Positions 49,168 to 60,235 of a stretch of DNA of 64,000 bases are shown in pieces; position 1 is the first letter of the stretch, and each line of letters opens with the position of its first letter. This DNA comes from Spisula solida (lineage: Eukaryota; Mollusca; Bivalvia; Venerida; Mactridae): positions 25,108,784 through 25,172,783 of the forward strand of contig OX365953.1 in the NCBI GenBank assembly GCA_947247005.1, written 5' to 3'. The notes below the pieces were generated by a model that did no database searches, was not told the origin of the DNA, and saw nothing but the letters and a program-made list of their open reading frames with translations. The position numbers and the translations under genes were made by a program.

Positions 49168-50333
49168 TAAAACAAGAGGGCCATTGGCCCTACAGCGCTC
49201 ACCTGATGACTAGCAGTTTAGGCAGAATCAGTGATCTGGTGACCTAGTTTTTGGCCCCAGATGACCCAGTTGCGAACTGGACCTAGATTTCATAAAGCCA
49301 CACATTGTGGTCAAGTGTTATTAATATCACATAAAAAATATTACCTCTAGAGTGTAAACAAGGTTTTTCTTAGATGTGACCTTGTGACCTAGTTTTTGAC
49401 CACAAATGACCCATTTACAAACTTGACCTAGATTTTATACAGACAAACATTGTGACTGAGTTTCATATAGATTAGGTAAAGCAGGTCACCTCTAGAGTGT
49501 TAACAAGGTTTTTCTTCAAGGTGACCTTGTGACCTAGTTTTTGACCCAAGATGACCCAGTTGCAAACTTGACCTAAATTTCATGAAAACACATATTGTGG
49601 CCATGTTTTATTCTAATTACATCATAAATATGACATCTAGAGTGTTAACAAGGGTTTTCTTTGATGTGACCTAGTGACCTAGTTTTTGACCCCATATGAC
49701 CCAATTACGAACATGACCTAGATTTCATAGAGACATACATTGTGACCAAGTTTCATTAAGATTATATCAAAAATGTGACCTCTAGAGTGTTAACAAGGTT
49801 TTTCTTTTATTTGACCTGGTGACCTTGTTTTTGACCCCAAATGACTCAATTAAGAACTTGACCTAGATTTCATAGAGACATAAATTTTGACCAAGTTTCA
49901 TTAAGATTTTGTCAAAAATGTGACCTCTAGAGTGTCAACAAGGTTTTTCTTTGATGTGACCTAGTGACCTAGTTTTTGACCCCAGATGACCCAATTTCGA
50001 ACTTGACCTAGATTTTATAGTGACATACATTGTGACCAAGTTTCATTAAAATATGTAAAAAATGTGACCTCTAGAGTGTTAACAAGGTTTTTCTTTGATG
50101 TGACATAGTGACCTAGTTTTTGACCCCATATGACCCAGTTACGAACTTGACCTAGATTTCATAGAGACAAACATTGTGACCAAGTTTAAAAAAGATTAAG
50201 TGAAAATTATGACCTCTAGAGTGTAAACAGTCCAATTGTTGACGGCGCTGGGTTGATGGCGCACGACGGACGTCAGACAAAAGGGTGATCACAATAGCTC
50301 ACCTTGAGCACTTCGTGCTCAGGTGAGCTAAAA
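49168..50333. repeat. Dispersed bivalve-type element with seven 145-bp tandem units
   Basis: It starts aagagggccattggccctac...gctcacctga and ends with the hairpin gagcacttcgtgctc and aggtgagct. acctctag (or acatctag) recurs at 49343, 49488, 49633, 49778, 49923, 50067 and 50212, i.e. every 144-145 bp. Each unit carries gtgacctagtttttgacccc and gaccaagtttcatt words. Confidence 0.85.
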
Positions 50334-50356
50334 ATGTACATCATTTTACGCCCATA

Positions 50357-50515
50357 TCCCAATGCACATCACAAATTATTAACCAATTAACCGAGGACCG
50401 ATTATCTAGACCCCCCAATCCCAATGCCCATCACAAATATTAACCAATTAACCGAGGACCGATTATCTAGACCCCCCAATCCCAATGCACATCACAAATA
50501 ATTAACCAATTATAA
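50357..50515. repeat. Tandem repeat, about 70-bp unit, two full copies and a partial
   Basis: cccaatgc(a/c)catcacaaat...ttaaccaattaaccgaggac then cgattatctagaccccccaa repeats, and the third copy breaks off at ttaaccaatta. Confidence 0.8.
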
Positions 50516-50601
50516 GTACCGTAATTAATTTAGGAAGACAATTTAATTACAGATTTGACACAATATCTTATTCTTAATGCTGAGCATAGCCTTTATTTTT
50601 C

Positions 50602-50700
50602 AGTCAGCTTTCTGCTGAAACATGGCGGGCATATGACTGTGAGCCTCCACCCGGATAGGAACCTGGACGGCCAGATAAGAGGGCTACGGATGCTATTGGA
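50602..50700. repeat. Dispersed repeat, shared with 6736-6835
   Basis: Same word order as the copy in the lectin-mucin intron. The sequence after it (about 50840-51045) is another repeat-like stretch (gggtcataactccaac, gaagtttcattgaaatcaga). Confidence 0.5.
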
Positions 50701-51514
50701 ATAAAGCATGGAATAGAGGGTTGGATTATTAAATGAAGGTCGAGACACAAAACAAGTGAAACTGCAGATCAATAATGCAGTAGTTGTGTCACTTTTACAT
50801 ATTGAAATATAACTGCTTGGTCCCTTTGTTCACAAAATCAAACTAGAAGGGTTTTTAACACGAAAATGCATGCTTCCCACAAGGGGTCATAACTCCAACA
50901 AAAATCATCTAACCTGAAACTCCTAACAGTATGCTCAACTAGGCTTAGTACCAAGCATTCATGTGAAGTTTCATTGAAATCAGATTAATGGTTCAGGAGA
51001 AAAAGTCCTGACAAACTTAATTACTTCATGACATCCATCCAGCACAAAATCAATATGTCTCCTCCAAGTATACACCTCAAGTGTGGGCCGTTCTGATACA
51101 TTTATACCGGGCCGTTCTTGTAAGTGGGCCGTTCTGACCCGATACCACTATATTTGAAAGACATAAAATCTTAGAATAAATAAAATCAAACAATGAGAAA
51201 AAGAATCAAAGAAAAGGTTCTGACTTAAACAGACTCAGCAAAACATATGTGTTGATCCACAAACGTTATAGAATGATGTATGAACAGGTAGAACATTAGG
51301 TCTCATTGTTTGAATCTCAGTCATGTTACGTTAGATGCTAGGAAACATGCATTTAAATCTTAGTTTAATCATATGAATCATATTAGATGGTAGATATATC
51401 GGCAAGCTTACAGGGTAGTATCATCTGACGATTGACTGTAAAGTACGAATGAGTATGTAGTGTATATATATTATGAACTGTTATATGGTAAATTAGGTAT
51501 TATATTCCATGCTT

Positions 51515-51610
51515 CTATCCAGTAGTCTTGAGTACATTGTAACGTTTTAGAGACATTCGAAGTGACCCGAGTTCTTTGGCCACAACATCCAATCGATCTT
51601 CCATTTCTTC
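51515..51610 (-). CDS. MPHOSPH9-like last exon: end of coiled coil
   Basis: Acceptor tttcttgtattatag|gaagaa, in phase 0; 31 codons and stop. EEMEDRLDVVAKELGSLRMS continues the previous exon's heptads. Confidence 0.8.
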   Translation of the reverse strand, partial: EEMEDRLDVVAKELGSLRMSLKRYNVLKTTG

Positions 51611-54600
51611 CTATAATACAAGAAATAAATATACTGTAAAATCATTATTTTTTGTGGGGAGTTAAATATTAAATTATCTTGTGGATGAACTTGGGTACGA
51701 AATCTAATGCCCACAAATAACTCATATCCCAGATATAGAACATGGGTTTCAACTTCCATGTTTTGTAATGCAAGAATTTACCACCCTGCAAAAATGCATT
51801 TTTAAATTACCAAAATTCATTTAAAATTTGATATCCAAGAATATTTGTGATTTTACAATACTGTAAATGAACCCATATATTCTATACCCTTCAATATTAA
51901 ACAGGCAAATGAAAGTGAAGAAGTTAATAATATGATATATCATACCTCACCCTAATTTCATTCAACAGTTTCTTTGTTATAACAATCAGTCAAAATATCC
52001 AGCGATAGACTGACTGACTTGTTCCAAATACAGCAGCCGGTCAATATTATAAAAAATATGGACCGGCAAAATAATATTGACCGGCTACTGAAATTAACGT
52101 CTTGTTTATTGCATGACGTCATGGATACTGTGACGCTACCATAGAGCGTGACGTTGTGCGAACTTTTCTTTTCGTAACATTTTTTTGTTCGAATTAGATT
52201 TATGTCCTGCCAACTGTAATTACATGGATCAATTCACGTGTGTTTATGATACAAAGTTCAGTATGAACTCTAAAGACGCATTAGTTTGCATGAAAATGAA
52301 CAAAAAGTCGAAATTCCACGGATTTATACTCGAAACAATGTAAGTTGTCTATAGATTTATTATAGCAACACGGTTTTTCACATTTCTGGGTTATTTCGGT
52401 GGATATGCAGACAGAATAAGACAGACAAAATAGATGTCAGGCCTCCCTATAATGATATGTAGTTCTTTAGCACATAAACAACTTAAACCCAAATGTATGT
52501 AATGTTTTCTTATTAGAATCTAGATCTCGCTACAAAAGAAGGGCTATTATATCGAAATTGAATGTTCGGTACTACGCATCCAAACTCGTGCCTATATTTT
52601 ATTACGCAACAAAGCACAGCTACATAGTATGCATTATTTCTTAATGCAAGTCTGTTTTGGATGCCAGCTGAGCACACATCCATACACCAAAATTCAGTTT
52701 CAAACATTGTTCTACTGTTAAAAAATTCAGCTTATGAACATTTAAATGGCCATAACTTTGTCTATACATTGAATTTTTCATCAAATAAAATCGTTCAATC
52801 TAGTGCAACAAATTTAAGTTTCCAAATTAGTCCAGGGGTGGTATTCAATATTGATCTTACTTAGGACAACCAATCAGATCACACCATATTAAACTCTTGG
52901 TCAGTAACAGGCAATATGATTGGCTATCCTTATTCTCCAATTAAATAAGATCAATATTGAATACCACCCCAGATCTGTTGGGCCTCTACTTATAACATAA
53001 TACTTCAACACCAGCAGTAAACATGTTTATACCTTGTGTCTACGGTTATTCCTATCCACTCTTCCATGTAGAGGTATTTTATTGATACTAGATTCTAACT
53101 GTCGTTTCTCCGCCTGTAAACCATCGTATCGACTCTCCATCTCCGATATCTGCTGCATTCTCTCCTTGACCTTCTCTTCCTATAAATGGAGGAAGAAAAA
53201 TCTTCAATTATATGCGAAATAAATTCATTTTCATAAAATCTCTAGAGTGCAGATTGAGTAGACTCTGATTTGATACTCAGTCAGGGCACATAGTCATTTC
53301 TGAAACACTTTTCAGTGGTTCTCACCACAGGTACATGGTTTCAATTTTTCTGAGTGTACCCTATGTATCAAGAAGGTAGAGTAGCGGCTATGTTTAGCTA
53401 CAACGGATATGACGTCACAAGAAATAATATCCGTGCTTGCTTTGACAACTGTAGAAAAACTGGGTATAGTACCAGCTTTCGTAACGTCATATCCGTTGAC
53501 TCTTAACATGGCCACTGCACAATGTTCTCTATACATAGGATACACTCAGATAATTTGATATACATATGGTACAATGAAATAATTTCAAACCACGTGCCTG
53601 TGGTTCTCACCCACTTAGAGATAAACAGGTGGTAACCTAGTGATAAGTTTGCATACTGTTGTTCTTGTCATTTAGATTCTGCTATTAATCTTTGGTGTAC
53701 TTATCGACAATGGGTATTTATACATATACTTCAACACTCTTGCATTGAATATATCAATTTCCAGGAGAAATTCGGGCCATGTCATTGATTAAGGTTATTG
53801 TTTACACTCTATCTCATCAGGGGTTCCATTTGACTCGGGAGTAGGGATTTTGACCCTTAAAATTTCCAAAAAAGCCACAGTTTGACCCTCAAGATTTTAG
53901 TGTGAAGGGTCATTTTCTCTTAAAATCATGGGTATATATATGTAATGGTAAAATTTAATCAGGAGTATCAAAATGATCCTTCAGATTCAGAAGCTGTTGG
54001 AACCCTCGTCTTGTACACATTTAAACTCACTTTAAAATTATAGACAATTCACACAGGAGATGGTTGTAAAACATGTATGCACCCTTGGCAACCCAATAGT
54101 CAGAAATGATAAAGGACACAGTGACCTATGACCTACTGACCCCAAAATCAACAAGGGTCATCGTTTTTGATGACCAACCTCTATGTAAAGTTTGAAGATC
54201 CTAGGGCAAAGCGTTCTTGAGTAATAGAACAGAAACCATTTGGTCTACCGACCAACAGACATGTGCAAAGCAATATACCCCCTCATCAAAGATGGGGGAA
54301 TAGTGAGGCTAATACCATAGTTCTAGTCCTCTCCTGTGTCTCTGCTTTCTGTTTGGTAAGTGACGTATATACATTCTCCCATTCTGGTCTTGTTGTGTAC
54401 TGACCACTTCTCATCATCTCTAGAGTGTTCTCAACTTGACCATTCGCACCTGTAGGCAAAAGAAAGCATTTTATCACATAAATACTGTGATCTTCTATAT
54501 GAGAACAAACCACAGAACAATGTTCTCCAATGTTTGTGATTACAAATGCGTGACGTCACCAGCTTTTAGGCACGAAAATGTATGTTTTCAGCTTAAATTC

Positions 54601-57600
54601 ATTATTTCTGATGTTGCATTGACTCAGTAACTATGGTAATGTAATAAAAAATCTGTCATTCATTGTCATTGAAATCAACATTTCTTAAACTCATCATGAA
54701 AACAAATCATTAAGCTTGCCAAAGGCTCGCTTAATAACGTGTGTTTTTAGACTTGTTTAAGAAATGTTGATCTCCAAAGACAACTCATGACAGAATCTAT
54801 ATTTCTAAGCCAATCAACAAAACAAAATGGTTTAAAACAAGCTATTAACTCTGCTGAAAGTTTGATTGACTGCTAATATTCACAGAAGTCACACACCATT
54901 GCCAAATCTGATGGTAGATAAGCAAGAGACCTTTGTAAAGCATGTATGCCCTCATGGCAGCCCAATAGCCAGAAATGGTAAAGGTCACAGTGACTTTTTG
55001 GTTCTTTAATGTTTATAGCACGGATATAGGCGAGACTACCTCTGGGTTTCCAACCAGTCCTGTTCTTGTTCTTACGGCATATCAGCATGTAAGACTTACC
55101 AGAGTAATTTCCCTTTGTAGCACCTGCTCGGCCATGTTGATCGTTATTATCAGCATCACCATTAAACAAATTCTTTAGTTTAGCAGACTGGTTGTCAGGT
55201 TTCCGAGGTGTAACATTTATAGTTTTCTTCTCCTCATTGAAGTCAATATCAAACCTGTAATTATATTTATATGTAATTTGTATTTATATGTCCCACCAGT
55301 GGGAGTGTGGGAGAAATAAAATCCATTCTTGTATTTTATCGGTGAATAAAACACAGGCATTCGTTCGGATTTTCTTTCCTACAATTTGGTGTTATTTGTT
55401 TGTTCACGTTTGTCCAATGCCAATTCATTTTTAATCTGCAAGATTGAGAATATATGACCTTTCATTTTAAGGGAAGCGACAGTTGTGTGATACAAGGAAA
55501 CTTGGTCTGAAACCCAAGCTCTTTCCGAAAAAAATTATTGGTTCTTTAACAAGCCAGGTGTGCAGCACTGATACATTCAAGATGACCCCTGGGTTACCAA
55601 CCAGTTGCCTTTTAAAATTGACCATGTGCCCCGGACGAGAATCTATCTAGGAACCTATCTTGATCAGTAGTCAAGAGCATTATCATCCACCATGCTGACC
55701 ATATTTGGTGACCTTTGAAAACTGAAAATGACCTTTTTATCAAATCTACAAACTTTTTACACACATCCGCAGATATAAATGATATTATACAAGGCTTTAA
55801 CTTACTCCAAAAGTGATGAGCCAGAATGACGCCTGACTCTAATTCTAAGAGACACAATAAGATTTCAAGAACATTTTATATTTTAAGCAAACTTGCAAAT
55901 TTGAATCTTTAGGTTAATTTGAAGTCAAAACAGGCATCCAAAGTTCAAAATACAATTTCAAGATCGAAATGAAATCCCTGATAAATTCTATAATATTGTT
56001 TACCTGGTTGGAGTATCAAAGTCTTCATGCCTTGGTGCCTGTCTACTGATATCAGTATCGCCTTGCTGGCTGCCATCTTTCTCACCACCGGCCCTTTCTC
56101 TGCCCTTCTCTCTTCTCTCCTCCTTCCCTTCCCGTTTATCTCGAGATTTAGAACTTTTCTCAGATTTTCCTGACGCTGTTCGTTTACTGCTCGATTTCTC
56201 CGATGATCTCTCAGACTTTGACGGAGTTTGCGATGTTTTTGTTTTAGCAACACCAGTATGACTGCTTATACTAGGTTTTTCCTTCCTGCCTCGTTGAACA
56301 CTCAGATCAGGCACATAGTCATCCTTGTTAGCGGGTCGTTCACTACCATAGAATTTCTTCTGTAGTTTAGGTTGTGGTGGAGATAAGCTTGGTTTGACGG
56401 CCACAGCTTGTCGCATCATATCTCGTAACTTGAACAGTTCTCTCTCAGCCTGTAATAGTCAATACAATATAATATGGTTTGTTCAGTTAAAGGTTAGAAA
56501 TATTATTTATAAAATAAAAATTTGACATCCGTTGTTTTCATTTATACGATTATGATTATATTTCCTGATGAAGGCAAAATGCTAAAATATGATAAGTTAA
56601 TTAATTTCAACGCGTGTTTTTGTTGACATTTATCTTTAAATATTATTTATATATAAATATATACCGGTATAGTTCAATTTTGAACCCTGAGCCATAACCT
56701 TTCTGACAAGTCCATTTTGGCAGGTAGACTATGTTTTATTACGTTCGGAGGTCATTATTTATTGATGTGGTTCTTACAGATATCTGTTTGTAATGGAATT
56801 ACAGTTTAGTGCAGTCGGCAATGATCAGAATTCCTAACCCAGATATCGTTGGTTCGAATCCCCATTTCGCTAAAAAAAAATTTAAATTAATTGTTTTATA
56901 GTGAATTTTACTGATGATATATTTTATATTACTACATGAGCTTCTCCTTTACCATAAAATAAATTTAAAAAATATAATTACAATTTTTTATGAATATGTT
57001 GACAGGAACTCTGGTAAAAATTGATGTAGCAAAATTCACCCTATATGGTCATCTGTACATAAAATTTGTGAAGAAATTCCAGCATACAGTGTGTGAGAAG
57101 TTCAACACACAAGATTTGCGTTACACACGGAAATACTGTCATATGGATATACCACACAAGATTTGCGTTACACACAGACATACTGTCATATTGATATACA
57201 GACAATGTACAGGCAGCACCCAAAGCTATATACCCCACCTTCTGAATAAGTGTGGGGACACAACAAATATGTCTTGCAGAGTAACTAACAAGGAATGTCA
57301 TACCTTTAATAAAGGGGAATAATCAGACACTTCTGAGTCTGCCTGACTGTTAGGTGACATAGATCTTGTAGGAGTTATCTCTCTTCCTGGAGGAGTCCTT
57401 TCCCTTTGTGTCGTCGCTCGTTCTCTTGTAGGAGTTTCATCAACATCCCTCATACGTGATCTGTAATACATTTTACATGCTGGTTTATAGACTTCAAAAT
57501 CAATTCTAAATGCCTAAGATGCATACTATATTTATTTGTTTGTGTTATGCTGATCACCATTTTTCAACCACTTTTCAGTACATACTGTATAAGTTGATAT

Positions 57601-59629
57601 TTTCGCGTGTCGAAAAGTTTGCGAATCCATCATTCCAGGCATTTCACGCACATAAATCTTCGCGAAAATATGATTTTGGGAAGAGTGTACCGGTAATGAT
57701 TAAACGTGGTGAAAATTGCTAAAAATTGCTATTTTCCAATATGACCGTACCTGTCAGATTGTTCTATAACAATAAATTACTGTAATTATCGAGGGGATTA
57801 GTTTTGGTTCGACTTCTTATTTTATGCATATTGTGTGTATATAGCAAATATATATCTTTATTTAGAGCATGATATGTGTTCAGATACGCTCACAATAGAT
57901 AATCTTCATGTCTGAAATTAATATTGACTCAACTGAATAAAACTAAATAAATTGTAAAACAATTTGTCACATCTTTGTTTAGTCTTGGTGTTATCATTGT
58001 CCCATCGTATCAATATATATAATAATTTTTTCACAACTAGAACAATAGGACCCCGTTCACAGTTTATGATAAACTGCCATAGATCAATGTAGACTCGTAT
58101 GTAAACACAAGTCTTTCACCCATAGGTTTTGGTTGTGTTATCAACCAGTTTTGCCATATTTGATGTTTTTAAGGCACATCGCTTATGAAAGCATACCTAT
58201 TAAAATTTGAAACATCTTCTCTGGAGGATGAGACAGAAGAGTTATCTTTCATACTTCTAGTACTGGATGCTTTATCAGATTGTCTCCCTTTGTCAGACTC
58301 TCTAACCTCCTTCTTTCTGGATCGAGATTCTTTCTTTTCTTTAGGTGGACCTTTAAATATAACAAGTATGGTAAAACACATTTCAAATCTACAATGCCAC
58401 CAAATCAGGGTTTCGGTACTTGACCAGACGTTTTGTTTTATTTTGGGTTTTAATGCCGTTTCTCAACAATTTATCAGTTATATTCCATGAACTATTCACC
58501 TTATCAATTTTTCTGGGTTGTATCCAAACCAGTATTGACTTACCTATCCACAAGGAACCAGCAACTTCACCAAATCCAAAGGAAAATCAACATTGCTGTC
58601 AAATTTTCATGGTGCCACAACCGTGAATCAAATCAGACTGCCAGGTAACCAATCAAGCCTACTAACTACTGGACAATTGTCAATTGCCATTGAATTTAAT
58701 TTGTTATACTTGATCAGATGTAGTTATAAATGCCTGTCACTCCCTCCAAGCTATCAGTACAGCAGTTCCCATCATTATAACTCATTAGGTTATCAAGCTT
58801 TTGGTAGGAAATAGTTTTGTTATTTTTAGTAACAATGTCCTTGACCCCTTTCAGACATGTTCAGAATAAGTGAAAAATTATTATTATTTTCTATCAATGC
58901 TTGACAGATTTGCTTTCAAATATTGCTGACATTGCAATACAAGGGAGGTAAATACCATAGAAGTTTAGAACTAGATTGTATGTACATTTAATGTGTCTTA
59001 CCAGACTGTCTGCTAGACCGGGATACATCATTTCTAGATTTAAAACCTTCAAAGATGTCCATCAAATCAAAACATAAGGTAACAAGAGATGTTTGTTAAA
59101 CTTGTATTCCCGCATGGTAGCCCAATAGTCAGAAATAGTAAAGGTCTCATAAAGACCTTGACCTATGAGCTTACTGACCTCAAAATCAATAGAGGTCATC
59201 TACTGTTGATGACCAACCTCCATGTAAAGTTTAGGGCAAAGCTTTCTTGAGTTATTGAATGGAAACCATTTGTTCTACTGAACGACCCACTAACAGACTG
59301 TGCAAAGCAATATACCCCCTCATTAAAGATGGGGGGGTATAAATATGGAAACTTTTAAACAATGTGTCTTACCGGACTGTCTGCTGGACTGGGACACATC
59401 ATTTCTAGACTTGTTAACATCTGCAGATTTAGGTCTTGTTTTCTGTGAACTTGGAGTCCAGTCTAACATGGAGATAGAGAAGCCTGGTACCCTGGGATCA
59501 CTGGAGCCCGGCCTACTTTCAGCTTCAGAAACATTAATACTAGCTGAAGCCGGCGACCGAGACTTGAGACCATTCTGTACCTCCCGAGGTGAAGATGGAC
59601 TGCCGAATGATTCATGAAGGGCAGACAAA
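51515..59629 (-). CDS. MPHOSPH9: C-terminal part of an MPHOSPH9-like Ser-rich coiled-coil protein (at least 8 exons)
   Basis: In transcription order the exons are 59629-59373, 58350-58197, 57460-57304, 56449-56004, 55254-55100, 54449-54316, 53179-53033 and 51610-51515. Every junction is GT/AG and every phase agrees. Joined they give about 510 residues: Ser/Pro-rich, then Ser/Lys/Arg-rich low complexity, FDIDFNEEKKTINVTPRKP, SGQYTTRPEWENVYTSLTKQ, and a C-terminal coiled coil (EEKVKERMQQISEMESRYDG ... INKIPLHGRVDRN ... EEMEDRLDVVAKELGSLRMS-LKRYNVLKTTG). From memory, the SGQY.TRPEWE stretch and the 'IP..GRV...EDRL...ELGS(V/L)RM(T/S)LK' ending match M-phase phosphoprotein 9, a centriole/cilium-associated phosphoprotein. 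The symbol is therefore provisional. The N-terminal half lies upstream, beyond 59629. The stop is TAG at 51517-51515. Confidence 0.7.
51643..51868. repeat. MITE 'tactgtaaaatcattatttt'
   Basis: The left actgtaaaatcattattttt and right tgtgattttacaatactgta are inverted. A diverged relative with ccacaaataa, catgttccgtgttttgcaat and similar words covers about 48530-48830. It sits in the last intron of the MPHOSPH9-like gene, 33 bp from the last exon. Confidence 0.65.
52035..52091. repeat. Short palindrome 'agccggtcaatatt'
   Basis: cagcagccggtcaatatt and aatattgaccggctactg flank a centre with a further ggaccggc word. Confidence 0.7.
52831..52973. repeat. MITE family 'ggtattcaatattgatctta', intact copy
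   Basis: The ends ggggtggtattcaatattga and tcaatattgaataccacccc are inverted over about 29 bp and near perfect. Diverged copy at 40763-40912. Lies about 60 bp from a splice donor of the MPHOSPH9-like gene. Confidence 0.85.
53033..53179 (-). CDS. MPHOSPH9-like exon: coiled coil
   Basis: Acceptor tccatttatag|gaagag, donor gacacaag|gtataa; phase 0 on both sides, 49 codons. Heptads around EKVKERMQQISEMESRYDGL and then IPLHGRVDRNNRRHK. Confidence 0.8.
53349..53550. repeat. 202-bp foldback 'tctgagtgtaccctatgtat'
   Basis: The outer arms tctgagtgtaccctatgtat / atacataggatacactcaga and inner arms caacggatatgacgt / acgtcatatccgttg are both inverted. Intronic. Confidence 0.75.
53716..53772. repeat. 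Fragment of the 'gagaatttgac' MITE family
   Basis: tcttgcattgaatatatcaatttccaggag matches the internal part of copies 1, 2 and 4 (the run is given in shortened form: cttg.attgaatatat.aatttcc..g.g). Confidence 0.5.
54053..54302. repeat. Dispersed 'gtgcaaagcaatatacccc' repeat, copy 1
   Basis: Contains aacatgtatgcaccc, cccaatagtcagaaatg, gacctactgacc, catgtaaagttt-type words, agggcaaagcgttcttgagt and gtgcaaagcaatatacccc. It ends 14 bp from the splice donor at 54316. Other copies: 59084-59338, 60716-60940, and a partial at 54926-55005. Confidence 0.8.
54316..54449 (-). CDS. MPHOSPH9-like exon with RPEWENVYTSL motif
   Basis: Acceptor gccttttgcctacag-type (cctacag|gtgcga), donor aactatg|gtatta; enters in phase 1, leaves in phase 0. 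Encodes ANGQVENTLEMMRSGQYTTR then PEWENVYTSLTKQKAETQER. Possible phospho-regulated linker ahead of the coiled coil. Confidence 0.8.
54671..54771. repeat. 101-bp foldback
   Basis: gaaatcaacatttcttaaac and gtttaagaaatgttgat are inverted around an A+T-rich loop holding gcttgccaaaggc. Intronic. Confidence 0.6.
54926..55005. repeat. Partial 'gtgcaaagcaatatacccc' repeat (left part only)
   Basis: agagacctttgtaaagcatg, tatgccctcatggcagccca and aatagccagaaatggtaaag match the left third of the other copies. Confidence 0.65.
55100..55254 (-). CDS. MPHOSPH9-like exon: FDIDFNEEKKT segment
   Basis: Acceptor tataattacag|gtttga, donor attactctg|gtaagt (consensus); enters in phase 2, leaves in phase 1. Encodes FDIDFNEEKKTINVTPRKPD, then SAKLKNLFNGDADNNDQHGR. 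Confidence 0.8.
56004..56449 (-). CDS. MPHOSPH9-like exon: Ser/Lys/Arg-rich low-complexity region
   Basis: Acceptor ttgactattacag|gctgag, donor ccaaccag|gtaaac; phase 0 in, two bases out, 148 codons. Starts AERELFKLRDMMRQAVAVKP, then FYGSERPANKDDYVPDLSV, then runs of SER/LYS and Arg/Glu (SEKSSSKRTASGKSEKSSKS), likely disordered and phosphorylatable. It ends HEDFDTPTR. Confidence 0.85.
56806..56880 (+). repeat. tRNA-like SINE head with A-rich tail
   Basis: A degenerate A-box region (gtgcagtcggcaatgatc) is followed 30-odd bases later by ggttcgaatcc and then by aaaaaaaaattt. It is antisense within an intron of the MPHOSPH9-like gene. Confidence 0.45.
57106..57199. repeat. Two tandem 47-bp units
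   Basis: cacacaagatttgcgttaca starts at 57106 and 57153; the units differ at about three positions. Confidence 0.85.
57304..57460 (-). CDS. MPHOSPH9-like exon: Arg/Thr/Pro-rich
   Basis: Acceptor atgtattacag|atcacg, donor ttattaaag|gtatga; one base in (completing Arg), phase 0 out, 52 codons. Carries ETPTRERATT, RERTPPGREITPTRSMSPNS and DSEVSDYSPLLK, with several TP/SP sites that suit proline-directed kinases. Confidence 0.75.
58197..58350 (-). CDS. MPHOSPH9-like exon: Lys/Arg/Ser-rich
   Basis: Acceptor tatatttaaag|gtccac, donor ttttaatag|gtatgc; two bases in, two bases out, 50 full codons (PPKEKKESRSRKKEVRESDK ... SSREDVSNFN). The phases fit both neighbours. Confidence 0.75.
59002..59046 (-). 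CDS. Candidate 45-nt cassette exon (duplicate of the end of the 59373 exon)
   Basis: Reads FKSRNDVSRSSRQS between a possible acceptor catctttgaag|gttttа-type site (weak pyrimidine tract) and the donor cagtctg|gtaaga. It is nearly the same as the last 14 codons of the next exon upstream (NKSRNDVSQSSRQS). Two bases in and one out, so it could be included or skipped without frame change. It may instead be a dead duplicate. Confidence 0.4.
59084..59338. repeat. Dispersed 'gtgcaaagcaatatacccc' repeat, copy 2
   Basis: Full-length relative of 54053-54302, lying between the two similar exon ends at 59002 and 59373 and ending about 35 bp from the donor of the latter. Confidence 0.8.
59373..59629 (-). 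CDS. MPHOSPH9-like first exon seen: Ser/Pro-rich
   Basis: Acceptor cttatacttttatag|tttgtc, donor cagtccg|gtaaga; one base in, one base out, 85 codons. Carries LSALHESFGSPSSPREVQNG, VPGFSISMLDWTPSSQKTRP and KSRNDVSQSSRQS. Mostly disordered-looking, with several SP/TP sites. Confidence 0.75.
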
Positions 59630-60020
59630 CTATAAAAGTATAAGCGTAAAATAACAGTTCATACCACATACTACATATACCTGCTTATAAGGCAACCTGG
59701 ATTATAAGATAGTATATACAAAAATCCAAATGTGCCGCCGGACCATTGCAGGTGTGCGTTATAATCCAGGTCAACTTATTATTAAGTTATAAGAGAGTTG
59801 ATAATTATGGTATTTTTTTCAAATACACATGATTATTTGAAAAGTGAAAAGGGTAGAACAGGCAGGTCAATAAAATACAGTGATAATGATTTTCATGATT
59901 CAGTGAAACCAGGTAAAATGTGCACCGTCAAAGTAACGAAACAAAATGGTAGCAAAAGATTCCAATGATAGTTTGATTATTCTGCCCACCATAATTTTTA
60001 TGAAAATAAGTCAATTAAGC

Positions 60021-60235
60021 CTAGGTCCCACTGAGTAATTTTTGCCTCAGCAATGTACTCCCGATTGAAATTAATGAGCTATCAGGACATCAGGAATAGG
60101 TTCCTTGTGGTCTAGGGGAAGCTTCGGGGAAGTCATGAGACAGTTTGGGATAATGGAAGGAATTGTGATGAATCAGGTGGTATCGGAAGAAATCGGAAGA
60201 ACATCGCCGATGTGGAAGTCCTCAGTGAGACCTAG
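60021..60235. repeat. 215-bp TIR element, short relative of 24708-25407
   Basis: The ends ctaggtcccactgag and ctcagtgagacctag are inverted; shares atgtactcccgattgaaat and aggttcct with the longer copy but lacks its SINE-like insert. Confidence 0.7.

Larger units (their letters stand above)
40054..51514. other. 11.5-kb stretch without a supported gene
   Basis: It lies between the 3' ends of two convergent genes. It holds foldbacks, MITEs, a 30-bp satellite, a 145-bp array and a 70-bp tandem repeat. Part of it next to 51515 must be the 3' UTR of the minus-strand gene, but I could not place its end. Confidence 0.6.

Noticed and set aside
56000..56253. Alternative Arg/Lys-rich frame on the same strand as the 56004-56449 exon
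   Set aside because: It is the out-of-phase reading of the real exon, whose frame alone fits both neighbouring exons.
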